From positions 1-50,510 of the forward strand of contig CADAKE010000013.1 of the NCBI GenBank assembly GCA_902788445.1: 50,510 bases of DNA, written 5' to 3'. This stretch comes from an uncultured Eubacteriales bacterium. GTDB lineage: Bacteria > Bacillota > Clostridia > Christensenellales > Aristaeellaceae. Position 1 is the stretch's first letter; the number at the start of each line of letters is the position of its first letter. Shown here piece by piece: positions 17,903 to 25,884 of this stretch. Under the pieces are notes generated by a model. It was given only the letters and a program-made list of their open reading frames with translations. It was not told the origin of the DNA and searched no databases. Made by a program: the position numbers and the translations under genes.

Positions 17903-18347
17903 TGGGAGGGAGAAGGGAGCAGGGAATAGGCAATAGGCATTAGGCAATAGGCATTAGGCAATAGGGATTAGGCATTAGGCAATAGGCAGTAGGGGCTGCG
18001 GAATGGCTCGCAGTAACCAATCTATTATTGTCATCCCGACCGAAGCGGAGGCGAGAGCCGCAGCGGAGTGGAGGGACCTGAAAGCCGGGTATCAAGCTGC
18101 CTGGTTGAATATGCCTCTCCCAGGTCCCTCGACTCCGTTCCGCTATCGCTCCACTCCGCTCGGGATGACATAACTGCTAAACCATCATTCCCTACTCCCT
18201 AATCCCTATTCCCTAATGCCTAATGCCTATTGCCTAATGCCTATTGCCTATTGCCTATTCTCTAATCCCTATTCCCTACTCCCTATTGCCTAATGCCTAT
18301 TGCCTATTGCCTAATGCCTAATGCCTACTCTCTACTCCCTAATCCCC
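17903..18347. repeat. Large heptad inverted repeat, AGGCANT/AGGGATT family, copy C1
   Basis: This is the largest element of the window. The left purine arm (17903-17995) has about 12 heptads such as AGGCAAT, AGGCATT and AGGGATT. The right pyrimidine arm (18187-18346) has about 22 heptads such as TGCCTAT, TGCCTAA and TCCCTAA. A second, unrelated palindromic element (18029-18170) sits in the middle. The right arm stops 2 bp before CAGGAG, the dus ribosome binding site. The arms are low-complexity and differ in length, which suggests expansion by slippage. No gene, terminator or promoter is visible in this 460-bp gap. Confidence 0.8.
18029..18170. repeat. Palindromic element E nested in C1
   Basis: Ends TGTCATCCCG and CGGGATGACA are perfect complements. 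The arms (about 55 bp each) are GC-rich quasi-repeats of GAAGCGGAG and GGAGTGGAGGGACCT, complemented by GGTCCCTCGACTCCG. The loop is about 40 bp. Hairpins of this wording (TCATCCCGA...AGGGACCT) recur in many bacterial genomes. Here the element lies inside the larger heptad repeat, so it probably inserted there. Confidence 0.75.
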
Positions 18348-18362
18348 CCAGGAGACAAACCC

Positions 18363-19313
18363 ATGCGCATCTACTACGCCCCCCTCGAGGGCCTGACCGA
18401 CGCCATCTACCGCCGGGTGCACCGCGCGACCTTCGGCGGGGTGGAAAAATACTTCATGCCCTTCGTCAGCCCGTCCACGTCGCTGTCCTTTACCAGCCGC
18501 CAGCAGGCGGACATCGACCCCCGTGAAAACGCCGGGATGCCCGCCGTGCCGCAGGTGCTGTGCAAGGACGCGGGCCTGTTCCTGGAAATGGCGAAGCTGC
18601 TCCGGGACGCGGGCTACACGGAAGTGAACCTGAACCTCGGCTGCCCCTCCGGCACTGTGACCGCCAAGGGCAAGGGCGCGGCGATGCTCAAAGCCCCCGA
18701 AACGCTGTCGCGGTTTCTGGATGAAGTATATTCCAAGTCTCCATTGCCCGTGTCGCTCAAAACGCGGTGCGGGTACTTTTCTCCCGACGAATGGCCGCGG
18801 TTGCTCGACTTGTTCCTGTGCTATCCCATCCACGAATGGATTTTGCATCCCCGGACGTGGCGGGAGGCGTACTCCGGCGTGCCGCACCGGGATTTCTTTT
18901 TCGAGGCAGCGGCGAAAGCGCCGTTTCCCGTCGTCTATAACGGCGACCTGTTCCGCGCTTCCGAGTGCCGGGAGATGGAAAAGTTTTCTCTCATGCTGGG
19001 CCGCGGCCTGGCCGTGAACCCCGCGCTGGCCCAGGAAGCCCAGGGTGGCGAACCGCTGACGCTGGAATCCCTTCGCTTATTCCATGACCGGCTGTACCGC
19101 GAATACCTGAAATGGTGGCCGGAAAAGGCCGTGATCGGACGGATGCACGGCGTGATGTATTATCTGACGCAGGCAGTGGACTGCCCCGCCCCTGCCCGCC
19201 GCGCGCTGAAAAAGTCCACGACGGTGGACGAGTACGCCGACGCCGCCCGCCGCGTGTTTTCAGAAAGCACGCTGGCCCGGGACATTCATTTCACACCGCC
19301 GGGGAACAGATGA
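18363..19313 (+). CDS. tRNA-dihydrouridine synthase
   Basis: 316 residues, DUS family, FMN-dependent reduction of uridines in tRNA D-loops. Seen are YYAPLEGLTD at the start, the active-site NLGCPSGTVTAKGKGAAML with the catalytic Cys94 that protonates the base, KTRCGYF with the conserved Lys, HPRTW and YNGDLF (FMN phosphate region). ATG 18363 is chosen from CAGGAG at 18348-18353 and alignment of the N-terminal strand; upstream in-frame codons fall in the heptad repeat. Which D position is modified cannot be told. A helicase gene follows 30 bp later. Confidence 0.93.
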   Translation: MRIYYAPLEGLTDAIYRRVHRATFGGVEKYFMPFVSPSTSLSFTSRQQADIDPRENAGMPAVPQVLCKDAGLFLEMAKLLRDAGYTEVNLNLGCPSGTVTAKGKGAAMLKAPETLSRFLDEVYSKSPLPVSLKTRCGYFSPDEWPRLLDLFLCYPIHEWILHPRTWREAYSGVPHRDFFFEAAAKAPFPVVYNGDLFRASECREMEKFSLMLGRGLAVNPALAQEAQGGEPLTLESLRLFHDRLYREYLKWWPEKAVIGRMHGVMYYLTQAVDCPAPARRALKKSTTVDEYADAARRVFSESTLARDIHFTPPGNR

Positions 19314-19343
19314 ACTTTTGACGATTGTCTTTTTTGAAAGCTG

Positions 19344-21617
19344 GTGAACGCCGTGAACTTACCGCAGCTATTGGATAAACTGAAACAGGACCCTTTTTTC
19401 ATGGAAAACGTGACGGCCTGGCGCACGGTGCCGCCCAGAGCCGCGCGATACGCCCCCTGGCCGGAGGGCGTTGACCCGCGTCTGCCAAGCGCCCTGGCGA
19501 AGCACGGCGTGCAGCAATTGTACACCCACCAGGCGGAGTGCTTCGCCGCGTCCCAGCAGGGCGTGGACTACGTGGTGGTCACGCCGACCGCGTCCGGCAA
19601 AACGCTGTGCTATAACCTGCCCGTGCTGGCGGAAATCTTAAAGAATCCCGACGCCCGGGCACTGTATCTGTTCCCCACGAAAGCCCTTTCCGCCGACCAG
19701 GTGGCGGAGTTGTACGAACTGATCGAACTGCTGGGCGCGGACATTAAAACCTTCACCTACGACGGCGACACCCCCGCCGCCGCCCGCCGGGCTGTCAGGC
19801 AGGCGGGGCACGTGGTGGTCACCAACCCGGACATGCTCCACAGCGGCATCCTGCCCCAGCACACCAAATGGGTGAAGCTGTTTGAGAATTTGAAGTATAT
19901 CGTCGTGGACGAAATCCACACCTACCGCGGCGTGTTCGGCAGCAACCTGGCGAACGTATTACGGCGTTTATTGCGCCTGTGCGAATTTTACGGCAGCCAT
20001 CCACAGTTCATCCTGTGCAGCGCCACCATCCAGAACCCGCAGGAATTGGCCGAAACCCTGATTGGGCGGCCCGTGCGCCTGATCGACAATAACGGCGCGC
20101 CCGCCGGGGAAAAGCATTATATTTTCTACAACCCGCCGGTGGTCAACCGGCAGCTTGGCATCCGCAGGGGCGTGCTGCCAGAAACGCGGAAAATCGCTTC
20201 CATGCTGGTGCATAACGGCGTACAGAGCATCGTGTTCGCCAAGAGCCGCTTGCAGGTGGAGGTCATGACACGGCAGCTCAAAGAACTGGTGTCCGACCCC
20301 ATCGGCAACAGCGGCAAGGTGCGCGGGTATCGGGGCGGCTATCTGCCCACGGAACGCCGGGAGATCGAACAGGGTTTGCGGAACGGCAATATCCAGGCGG
20401 TGGTAAGTACCAACGCCCTGGAGCTGGGCATCGACATTGGCGCTTTGGAAGCCTGCGTGCTCTGCGGTTATCCCGGCACCATCGCCAGCACCTGGCAGCA
20501 GTCGGGCCGCGCCGGGCGGCGGCACGGGGTCAGCGCCACGTTCATGGTCGCGTCGTCGGGGGCCCTTGACCAGTTTATCGTCACCCACCCGGACTACTTC
20601 TTCACCCAGCCCGCCGAAAACGCCCTGCTGAACCCGGACAACCTGTATATCCTGCTGAGCCACTTCAAGTGCGCCGCCTATGAACTGCCCTTCAAGGAAG
20701 GCGAAACCCTGGGCAACGCGGCGGGCGGGGACGAGATGCTGTCCTATCTGGAGGAAAGCAATATCCTGCGCAAGGTCGGCGACACCTACCACTGGATGGC
20801 CGAGGACTTCCCCGCCAGCGAAATGAGCCTGCGCACGGCAATGACCGAAAACTTCCTCATCAACGATATCACCGATCCGGCTCATCCCCGCATCGTGGGC
20901 GAAATGGACAGGTTCACCGCGCCGATGCTGCTGCATCCCAACGCCATCTATCTGCACGAGGGCCAGACCTACCAGGTGGACGAACTGGACTTTGACGCCT
21001 GCAAAGCCTTCATCCGCAGGGTGAACGTGGACTACTACACCGACGCCGATCTGAACGTTTCCTTGAGCCTGCTGGACATTGAAAAAGAAGAAAACGGCGC
21101 GGCGCTGGGCGAGGTGAAGGTGGTGGCGCTGGTGAAGATCTTCAAAAAGATGAAGTTTGACACCAACGAAAACGTGGGCTTTGGCCCGGTGCGTCTGCCC
21201 GAAACCGAAATGCACACCACCGCCATGTGGCGCACGGTGCCGGACGAAATCGCCGAACAATACGAAAAGGACGATTTGCAGAGCGGAATGCTGGGCATCG
21301 CGAACCTTCTTCGGATTCTGTCTCCATTATATTTGATGTGCTCGCCCCGGGACATCGCGGTCAGCTACCAGGTGAAAAACCCCTGGACGGAAAAGCCGAC
21401 GCTGATCCTGTACGACAACTGCCCCGGCGGCGTGGGCCTGGCGGAAAAGGCGTTCCGGATGCGGGATATCCTGCTCACCCACGCCCTGACGCTGGTGAAC
21501 GACTGCGACTGCCCGAACGGCTGCCCCTCCTGCGTGGGCCCGGAGGGCGAGGTGGGGCCGCGCGGCAAGGCAATGGCCAAGCGACTGCTGGAGGATTTGC
21601 TCCATGACCATTCATGA
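19344..21617 (+). CDS. mrfA: MrfA/YprA-like DEAD/DEAH-box helicase with DUF1998 zinc-binding end
   Basis: 757 residues, GTG start. The SF2 core has motif I TPTASGKT (80-87), DEIH box (189-192), SAT in LCSATI, and motif VI QQSGRAGRR. The C-terminal DUF1998 region ends in the four-Cys cluster CDCPNGCPSC (721-730). This matches Bacillus MrfA (YprA), a 3'-5' helicase for mitomycin-type adduct repair. There it is paired with the exonuclease MrfB, which is not seen here. The ribosome binding site is weak (GAAAGCTGG), and GTG 19353 is an alternative. The gene overlaps the aldehyde dehydrogenase by 14 bp. Family assignment is firm; function in mitomycin repair is inferred. Confidence 0.87.
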   Translation: MNAVNLPQLLDKLKQDPFFMENVTAWRTVPPRAARYAPWPEGVDPRLPSALAKHGVQQLYTHQAECFAASQQGVDYVVVTPTASGKTLCYNLPVLAEILKNPDARALYLFPTKALSADQVAELYELIELLGADIKTFTYDGDTPAAARRAVRQAGHVVVTNPDMLHSGILPQHTKWVKLFENLKYIVVDEIHTYRGVFGSNLANVLRRLLRLCEFYGSHPQFILCSATIQNPQELAETLIGRPVRLIDNNGAPAGEKHYIFYNPPVVNRQLGIRRGVLPETRKIASMLVHNGVQSIVFAKSRLQVEVMTRQLKELVSDPIGNSGKVRGYRGGYLPTERREIEQGLRNGNIQAVVSTNALELGIDIGALEACVLCGYPGTIASTWQQSGRAGRRHGVSATFMVASSGALDQFIVTHPDYFFTQPAENALLNPDNLYILLSHFKCAAYELPFKEGETLGNAAGGDEMLSYLEESNILRKVGDTYHWMAEDFPASEMSLRTAMTENFLINDITDPAHPRIVGEMDRFTAPMLLHPNAIYLHEGQTYQVDELDFDACKAFIRRVNVDYYTDADLNVSLSLLDIEKEENGAALGEVKVVALVKIFKKMKFDTNENVGFGPVRLPETEMHTTAMWRTVPDEIAEQYEKDDLQSGMLGIANLLRILSPLYLMCSPRDIAVSYQVKNPWTEKPTLILYDNCPGGVGLAEKAFRMRDILLTHALTLVNDCDCPNGCPSCVGPEGEVGPRGKAMAKRLLEDLLHDHS

Positions 21618-22965
21618 ACTGGTAGAATTACAGCGGACGGCGCTGCTGACCACCGGCCCGGTACACGTGGAAGAACGCGTTGACCAGCTGGACAACCTGC
21701 ACGCCACCATCCGCCAGCGGGAAAACCTGATCTGCGAGGCGCTGCAAGCGGATTTGGGCAAGCGGCCCGAGGAAGCGTACATGACCGAGATCGGCATGGT
21801 GCTGTCCGAAATCTCCTTTATCATCAACCATTTGAAGCGCTGGGCAAGGCCGAAACGGGTGCATACCCCGCTGGCCCAGTTTCCCAGCCGCAGCTACATC
21901 ATGAAGGAGCCCTACGGCGTGGTGCTGGTGATGGCCCCGTGGAACTACCCCTTCCAGCTGACGATGAACCCGCTGGTGGGGGCGCTGGCGGCGGGCAACC
22001 ATGTGATCGTGAAGCCCAGCGCTTACGCCCCCGCGTCGGCCCAGGTGATCGACAGCCTGGTGTCGTCCTGCTTCCCGCCGGAACAGGCGGCGGTGATTCT
22101 GGGCGGACGGGCGGAAAACCAGGCGCTGCTGGAAGAACGGTTCGACTATATCTTCTTTACCGGCGGCGTGAACGTGGGCAAGCTGGTGCTGGAAAAGGCC
22201 GCGCGGTACGTGACGCCCGTGACCTTGGAACTCGGCGGCAAAAGCCCCTGCATCGTGGACGCCACGGCGGACATTCCCGTGGCGGCAAAGCGCATTGCCT
22301 TTGGCAAGGGCATCAATTCGGGCCAGACCTGCGTGGCCCCGGACTACCTGCTGGTGCAGGAGAAGGTGAAGGACAGACTGCTGTCCCACATCCAAGCCGC
22401 CTGGGAGGAATTCTACGGCAGTGCCCTGGACGGCCTGCAATGGCCGAAGATGATCAACGAAAAGCACTACAACCGGGTCATGAGCCTGATTGCCGGGGAA
22501 AATATTTTCTGCGGCGGCAGGGGCGACGGCCAGCGGATTGAGCCTACCATCCTGACGGACGTTACCTGGGACGCTCCCATCATGCGGGAGGAAATCTTCG
22601 GCCCGGTGCTGCCGGTGATTTCCTTCAAAGAGATCGACGAAATTATCCCACTCATCAACAGCCGGGAAAAGCCCCTGGCCCTGTACCTGTTCACCCGCAG
22701 CGGCAGGAACAAGGAAAAGATCTTAAACTCCGTTTCCTTCGGCGGCGGGTGCGTGAACGACACGGTCATCCACCTGGCCAGCAACCACCTGCCCTTCGGC
22801 GGCGTGGGCCAGAGCGGCATGGGGCATTACCACGGCAAGTATTCCTTCGACACCTTCACCCATGAAAAATCCGTGGTGGTGAAGCGGAACTGGCTGGATA
22901 TTCCCATGCGGTATCCGCCGTATACGGAGAAGAAGCTGAACTTAATTAGAATTTTCTTGAAGTAA
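21604..22965 (+). CDS. Aldehyde dehydrogenase (class 3-like)
   Basis: 453 residues, the short length of ALDH class 3/YwdH-type enzymes without the N-terminal extension. Catalytic residues are Asn114 (PWNYPFQ), Glu209 (TLELGGKSP) and the nucleophile Cys243 (NSGQTCVAPDY). The C-terminal LPFGGVGQSGMGHYHG motif is present. It should oxidise medium or long-chain aliphatic or aromatic aldehydes with NAD(P)+. Its start lies within the end of the helicase gene, so translation is probably coupled, but no functional link between them is known. The final basic segment KKLNLIRIFLK could be a weak membrane anchor, as in some class 3 enzymes. Confidence 0.94.
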   Translation: MTIHELVELQRTALLTTGPVHVEERVDQLDNLHATIRQRENLICEALQADLGKRPEEAYMTEIGMVLSEISFIINHLKRWARPKRVHTPLAQFPSRSYIMKEPYGVVLVMAPWNYPFQLTMNPLVGALAAGNHVIVKPSAYAPASAQVIDSLVSSCFPPEQAAVILGGRAENQALLEERFDYIFFTGGVNVGKLVLEKAARYVTPVTLELGGKSPCIVDATADIPVAAKRIAFGKGINSGQTCVAPDYLLVQEKVKDRLLSHIQAAWEEFYGSALDGLQWPKMINEKHYNRVMSLIAGENIFCGGRGDGQRIEPTILTDVTWDAPIMREEIFGPVLPVISFKEIDEIIPLINSREKPLALYLFTRSGRNKEKILNSVSFGGGCVNDTVIHLASNHLPFGGVGQSGMGHYHGKYSFDTFTHEKSVVVKRNWLDIPMRYPPYTEKKLNLIRIFLK

Positions 22966-22979
22966 GACAGGCAGCGGTA

Positions 22980-23093
22980 GAGAGTCCAGAGTGCAGAGTA
23001 CAGAGTTCAGATAAGATTGTTTATCAATGATGGAAGCCCAAGGTTTTCACAACTATATCATCTGTACTCTGCACTCTGAACTCTGTACTCTCT
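22980..23093. repeat. Heptad inverted repeat, AGAGTNC family, copy A3
   Basis: Left arm 22980-23011 has four heptads (AGAGTCC, AGAGTGC, AGAGTAC, AGAGTTC). Right arm 23062-23093 has four (TGTACTC, TGCACTC, TGAACTC, TGTACTC). The 50-bp loop is unlike that of A1/A4. It follows the aldehyde dehydrogenase stop and ends 10 bp before AGGAGG of the next gene. Confidence 0.85.
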
Positions 23094-23116
23094 GCCCAAT
23101 ACAGGAGGTGCACCAC

Positions 23117-23878
23117 ATGCCTTCCCTTGAAGCGTATCGCCACGACCTGAATTATTCCTATGCGCCGGGGCTGTTTCCCTCTCTGGAAGCCATGAACAAG
23201 CGGCCCGAAATCGCGCGGCGGCTGCTCATTTCCAGCAAGGGGCAGGAGAGCGAGGGCGTGAAGAAGCTGACCGCCCTGGCCGAAGCCAGCCGCATCCGCG
23301 TCGAAATTGCGGATAAGGCTTTATCACGCATTTCCGGGAAAGAGAATTGCTTCGCGGCGGTGGTGTTTGAAAAGCGGCCCCAGCCTTTGGACGCGGCGGG
23401 CGACCACATCGTGCTCCACCACATTTCCGACCAGGGCAATTTAGGCACCATCCTGCGCACGGCCCTGGGCTTCGGCTACCACGATATCGCTATCATCCGC
23501 CCCGCCGCCGACGTGTACGAGCCCAAGGTCGTCCGCGCCAGCATGGGCGCGATCTTCTCCCTCCGGGTGACGGAATACGACGATTTTTCCGCTTATCGGC
23601 AGGAATTTCCAAATCACGCGGCGTATCCCTTCATGCTGGACGGTTCCGTGCAAATGGACGACGCGGCGGCAAACGCGCCGCATCCCTGCGCCCTGATCTT
23701 CGGCAACGAGGGCGCGGGCCTGCCGCCGGAGTTCCAGCGCGTGGGCCAGCCCGTGCGCATCCCCAGCAGCGACGAGGTGGATTCCCTGAACCTCGCCATT
23801 GCTGCGGCCATCGGGATGTATTCCTTTAGGCCGCTTATCAGCGAAAGTTTTCACAAAATGGCAAAAAGCCAACTGTGA
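23117..23878 (+). CDS. SpoU/TrmH-family RNA 2'-O-methyltransferase
   Basis: 253 residues. All three SPOUT knot motifs are present: motif 1 NLGTILRTALGFG (Asn108, Arg114), motif 2 FGNEGAGLP (Glu198), and motif 3 SLNLAIAAAI (222-231). It should methylate a ribose 2'-OH in tRNA or rRNA from S-adenosylmethionine. The N-terminal 90 residues are a substrate-binding extension as in RlmB/TsnR types, but the site cannot be assigned. ATG 23117 has a perfect AGGAGG at 23103-23108. An in-frame ATG 23027 lies within the repeat and is rejected. Confidence 0.92.
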   Translation: MPSLEAYRHDLNYSYAPGLFPSLEAMNKRPEIARRLLISSKGQESEGVKKLTALAEASRIRVEIADKALSRISGKENCFAAVVFEKRPQPLDAAGDHIVLHHISDQGNLGTILRTALGFGYHDIAIIRPAADVYEPKVVRASMGAIFSLRVTEYDDFSAYRQEFPNHAAYPFMLDGSVQMDDAAANAPHPCALIFGNEGAGLPPEFQRVGQPVRIPSSDEVDSLNLAIAAAIGMYSFRPLISESFHKMAKSQL

Positions 23879-24011
23879 AGAGTTCAGAGTACAGAGTGCA
23901 GAGATTTTAGCGTCCAATAGGACACGAGACCCATTTTTTTAATCTATATTCTCTGTACTCTGTACTCTGCACTCTGCACTCTATTCTCTCTTCCGGTTGA
24001 TCCGGGTTAGG
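23879..24011. repeat. Heptad inverted repeat, AGAGTNC family, copy A4
   Basis: Same element as A1 but inverted. Left arm 23879-23904 has about three to four heptads, and right arm 23950-23987 has about five. The outer end CCGGTTGATCCGGGTTAGG (23993-24011) is the complement of A1's outer end with one substitution. The loop shares CAGAGATTTTAGCGTCCAAT with A1. The last bases of the outer end (TTAGG) join the next AGG to form the AGGAGG ribosome binding site of the UPF0340 gene. Confidence 0.82.
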
Positions 24012-24021
24012 AGGAAATAAA

Positions 24022-24570
24022 ATGACCGACGAACAAATCATCCGCGCCCAGGTGACCAAGGCGGTTTTAGACGTAGCCAAGGCTGGCAACTTACAGCCCG
24101 GCGCGCAAATCGTGATCGGCTGCTCCACCAGCGAAATCGCGGGCGGGCAGATCGGCAAGGCCAGCGTGCCGGAAATCGGGGAGTGGGTGGCGGAAGCCGT
24201 GCTGAACGTGTGCCGCCAGCGGGAGTTCATCCCCATTTTCCAGTGCTGTGAGCATTTGAACCGTTCGCTGGTGATGCCCCTTTTCGCGGCGAAGGAAAGC
24301 CGCTATGTCCGCGTGAACGCTATCCCCCAGCCCAAGGCGGGCGGCAGCGTGCCCGCTGCGGCGTGGAAGCTGCTGGAGGAACCCTGCCTGGTCATGAACG
24401 TGCAGGCCGACGCGGGCCTGGACATTGGCGACACCATGATCGGGATGCACCTGCGTCCCGTCGCCGTGCCCTACCGCGGCGAAATCCGGCAAGTCGGCCA
24501 GGCCAATCTGGTCTGCGCCTATTCAAGACTGCCGTATGTCGGCGGGGAGCGGGCGGTGTATCACTTATGA
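24022..24570 (+). CDS. UPF0340/TIGR01440 family protein (YwlG-like)
   Basis: 182 residues, as usual for this family. Recognised from VIGCSTSEIAGGQIGKAS (about 31-48), FQCCEHLNRSLV (about 74-85), the NAIPQPKAGGSVPAAAW stretch (about 95-111) and MIGMHLRPVAVP. No biochemical function is established. The conserved Cys/Glu/His residues suggest a catalytic site, but that is inference. AGGAGG (24010-24015) lies at the junction with repeat A4. A short broken remnant follows directly after its stop, then azlCD. Confidence 0.9.
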   Translation: MTDEQIIRAQVTKAVLDVAKAGNLQPGAQIVIGCSTSEIAGGQIGKASVPEIGEWVAEAVLNVCRQREFIPIFQCCEHLNRSLVMPLFAAKESRYVRVNAIPQPKAGGSVPAAAWKLLEEPCLVMNVQADAGLDIGDTMIGMHLRPVAVPYRGEIRQVGQANLVCAYSRLPYVGGERAVYHL

Positions 24571-24663
24571 ATGGCGAAGGGCGAAGCCGCCCTGAATTTT
24601 TACCGAAAAGCCGGATACAACAGCGGCGACAAAACGGCCTTTATCCAATGGCTGGAAAGATGA
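24571..24663 (+). pseudogene. Remnant of an acetyltransferase-like C-terminus
   Basis: Directly after the UPF0340 TGA and in the same frame, ATG opens a 30-codon frame with the core ALNFYRKAGYNSGDKTAFI. This resembles the end of GNAT acetyltransferases, where A-x-x-FYEKxGY precedes a final strand. It has no ribosome binding site and no upstream GNAT core, so it is probably the scar of a deletion joining two genes. The GNAT resemblance is from memory of family ends and is moderate. The remaining 43 bp to azlC hold only the azlC ribosome binding site. Confidence 0.4.
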
Positions 24664-24706
24664 TGGTCAAGGATCACTTGGCTGTTTTACCGATGAAGGA
24701 GGGTTC

Positions 24707-25402
24707 ATGCGGGAGATACGCTTCGCTTTGAAAAAGACAATCCCCATTTTTTTCACTTATTTGTTCCTTGGCATTGCCTTTGGCATCCTGATGAACAGCG
24801 CGGGATACGGCGTTTTGCTGTCCGTGTGCTCAGCCCTGTTTATTTATGCCGGCTCCATGCAGCTGGCCATGGTGCCCATGATGGCCTCCGGGGCGTCTTT
24901 GCTGACCCTCGCGCTGATGGCGTTTTTCATCAACGCCCGCCATATCTTTTACGGCATCGGGTTCGTGGATAAATTCCGCAGGATGGGCTGGCGCTATCCC
25001 TATATGGTGATGGCGCTGACGGATGAAACCTATTCCATCCTCTGCTCCGTGGAGTACGATCCCGGGCTGGACGAGGATCAGGCCGCCTTTTTTATCGCCC
25101 TGCTGAATCAGCTCTATTGGGTGTTCGGCTGCTTCCTTGGCGCCTGCGCCGGAAAGTTCTTGCAGTTTGACATGCGCGGAATCGACTTTTCCGCGACGGC
25201 GCTTTTTCTCGTCGTGGTGGTCAACCAGTGGCGCCAGTACCGCTCCAAACTGCCTTTCCTGACCGCTGGCACCTGCGCGCTGGGGTTTTATCTGCTGCTG
25301 GGAAAGGATTATTTTCTGATTCCCACGCTCCTTTCCTGCCTGGCGGCTTTGCTGCTGCTCCGCAGGCCCATCGAACAGAAGGAGGGCTCCCTGCATGACT
25401 GA
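24707..25402 (+). CDS. azlC: AzlC family branched-chain amino acid exporter, large subunit
   Basis: 231 residues and about 7 membrane helices. The AzlC signatures are visible: YLFLGIAFGILMNSAGYG, LFIYAGSMQLAMVPMM, INARHIFYGIGF and MALTDETYSIL. With AzlD it forms a two-component exporter (LIV-E family), known to export branched-chain amino acids in Bacillus and Corynebacterium. The substrate here is inferred only from the family. GGAGGG (24699-24704) precedes ATG 24707. The azlD gene overlaps its end by 8 bp. Confidence 0.92.
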   Translation: MREIRFALKKTIPIFFTYLFLGIAFGILMNSAGYGVLLSVCSALFIYAGSMQLAMVPMMASGASLLTLALMAFFINARHIFYGIGFVDKFRRMGWRYPYMVMALTDETYSILCSVEYDPGLDEDQAAFFIALLNQLYWVFGCFLGACAGKFLQFDMRGIDFSATALFLVVVVNQWRQYRSKLPFLTAGTCALGFYLLLGKDYFLIPTLLSCLAALLLLRRPIEQKEGSLHD

Positions 25403-25715
25403 AGCGCTGTATCCAGTCGCGGCGATCGCAATCATCGCCCTCGTCACGTGGGCCCTGCGCGCTTTCCCCTTTCTGCTGTTCCAAAACAGGCCGCTGCCCG
25501 CGACAATGAAATATTTGGGAAAGGCGCTTCCCCCGGCCATCATGACCGTGCTCGTCGTCTATTGCCTGCGGAGCACAGATTTCGCACAGTATCCCTTCGG
25601 GCTTCCTGAGCTTGTTTCCTGCGCGCTGGTGGTCATCCTTCAGCTGACCCGAAAGAATATGTATGTGTCCATTATCGCGGGAACGCTTTGCTATATGATT
25701 CTGATTCGGGTATGA
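25395..25715 (+). CDS. azlD: AzlD family transporter small subunit
   Basis: 106 residues with four predicted membrane helices, and the family features TWALRAFPFLLF near residue 20 and LGKALPPAIMTVLVVYCLR at about 42-60. It is the partner of AzlC, beginning inside the azlC stop region, which couples their translation. The sequence runs to a normal C-terminus (LCYMILIRV). No terminator was seen before the repeat at 25735. Confidence 0.92.
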   Translation: MTEALYPVAAIAIIALVTWALRAFPFLLFQNRPLPATMKYLGKALPPAIMTVLVVYCLRSTDFAQYPFGLPELVSCALVVILQLTRKNMYVSIIAGTLCYMILIRV

Positions 25716-25734
25716 TCGGTTTGCCGCGCAGATA

Positions 25735-25855
25735 ATATTTCGTCCTGCATCGTGTAAACGGCAAACATATATATTATTTCTAACAAGCGAATGGCTTGGA
25801 ACTTTGAACTTGGAACTTAGAACTTTGCTCCTTCTGAATACAACTGACCAGTTAC
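25735..25855. repeat. Heptad repeat, GAACTTN family, copy D2 (left arm eroded)
   Basis: Shares with D1 the loop start ATATTTCGTCCTGCAT (25735-25750), GTGTAAACGG, and the downstream flank TTAGAACTTTGCT then CTTCT, AATAC and ACTGA (25816-25848). The right arm (about 25794-25826) has five heptads such as CTTGGAA, CTTTGAA and CTTAGAA. The complementary left arm and left terminal repeat of D1 are missing, so this copy is truncated or decayed. The mnmG ribosome binding site lies 15 bp beyond. Confidence 0.75.
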
Positions 25856-25884
25856 GAAAAATAAACAATCGGAGGACGACTTCT

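Noticed and set aside
17903..18347. CRISPR array, suggested by dense short repeats
   Set aside because: Units are 7 bp and directly adjacent with no spacers, arms are mutually complementary, and no cas genes are near.
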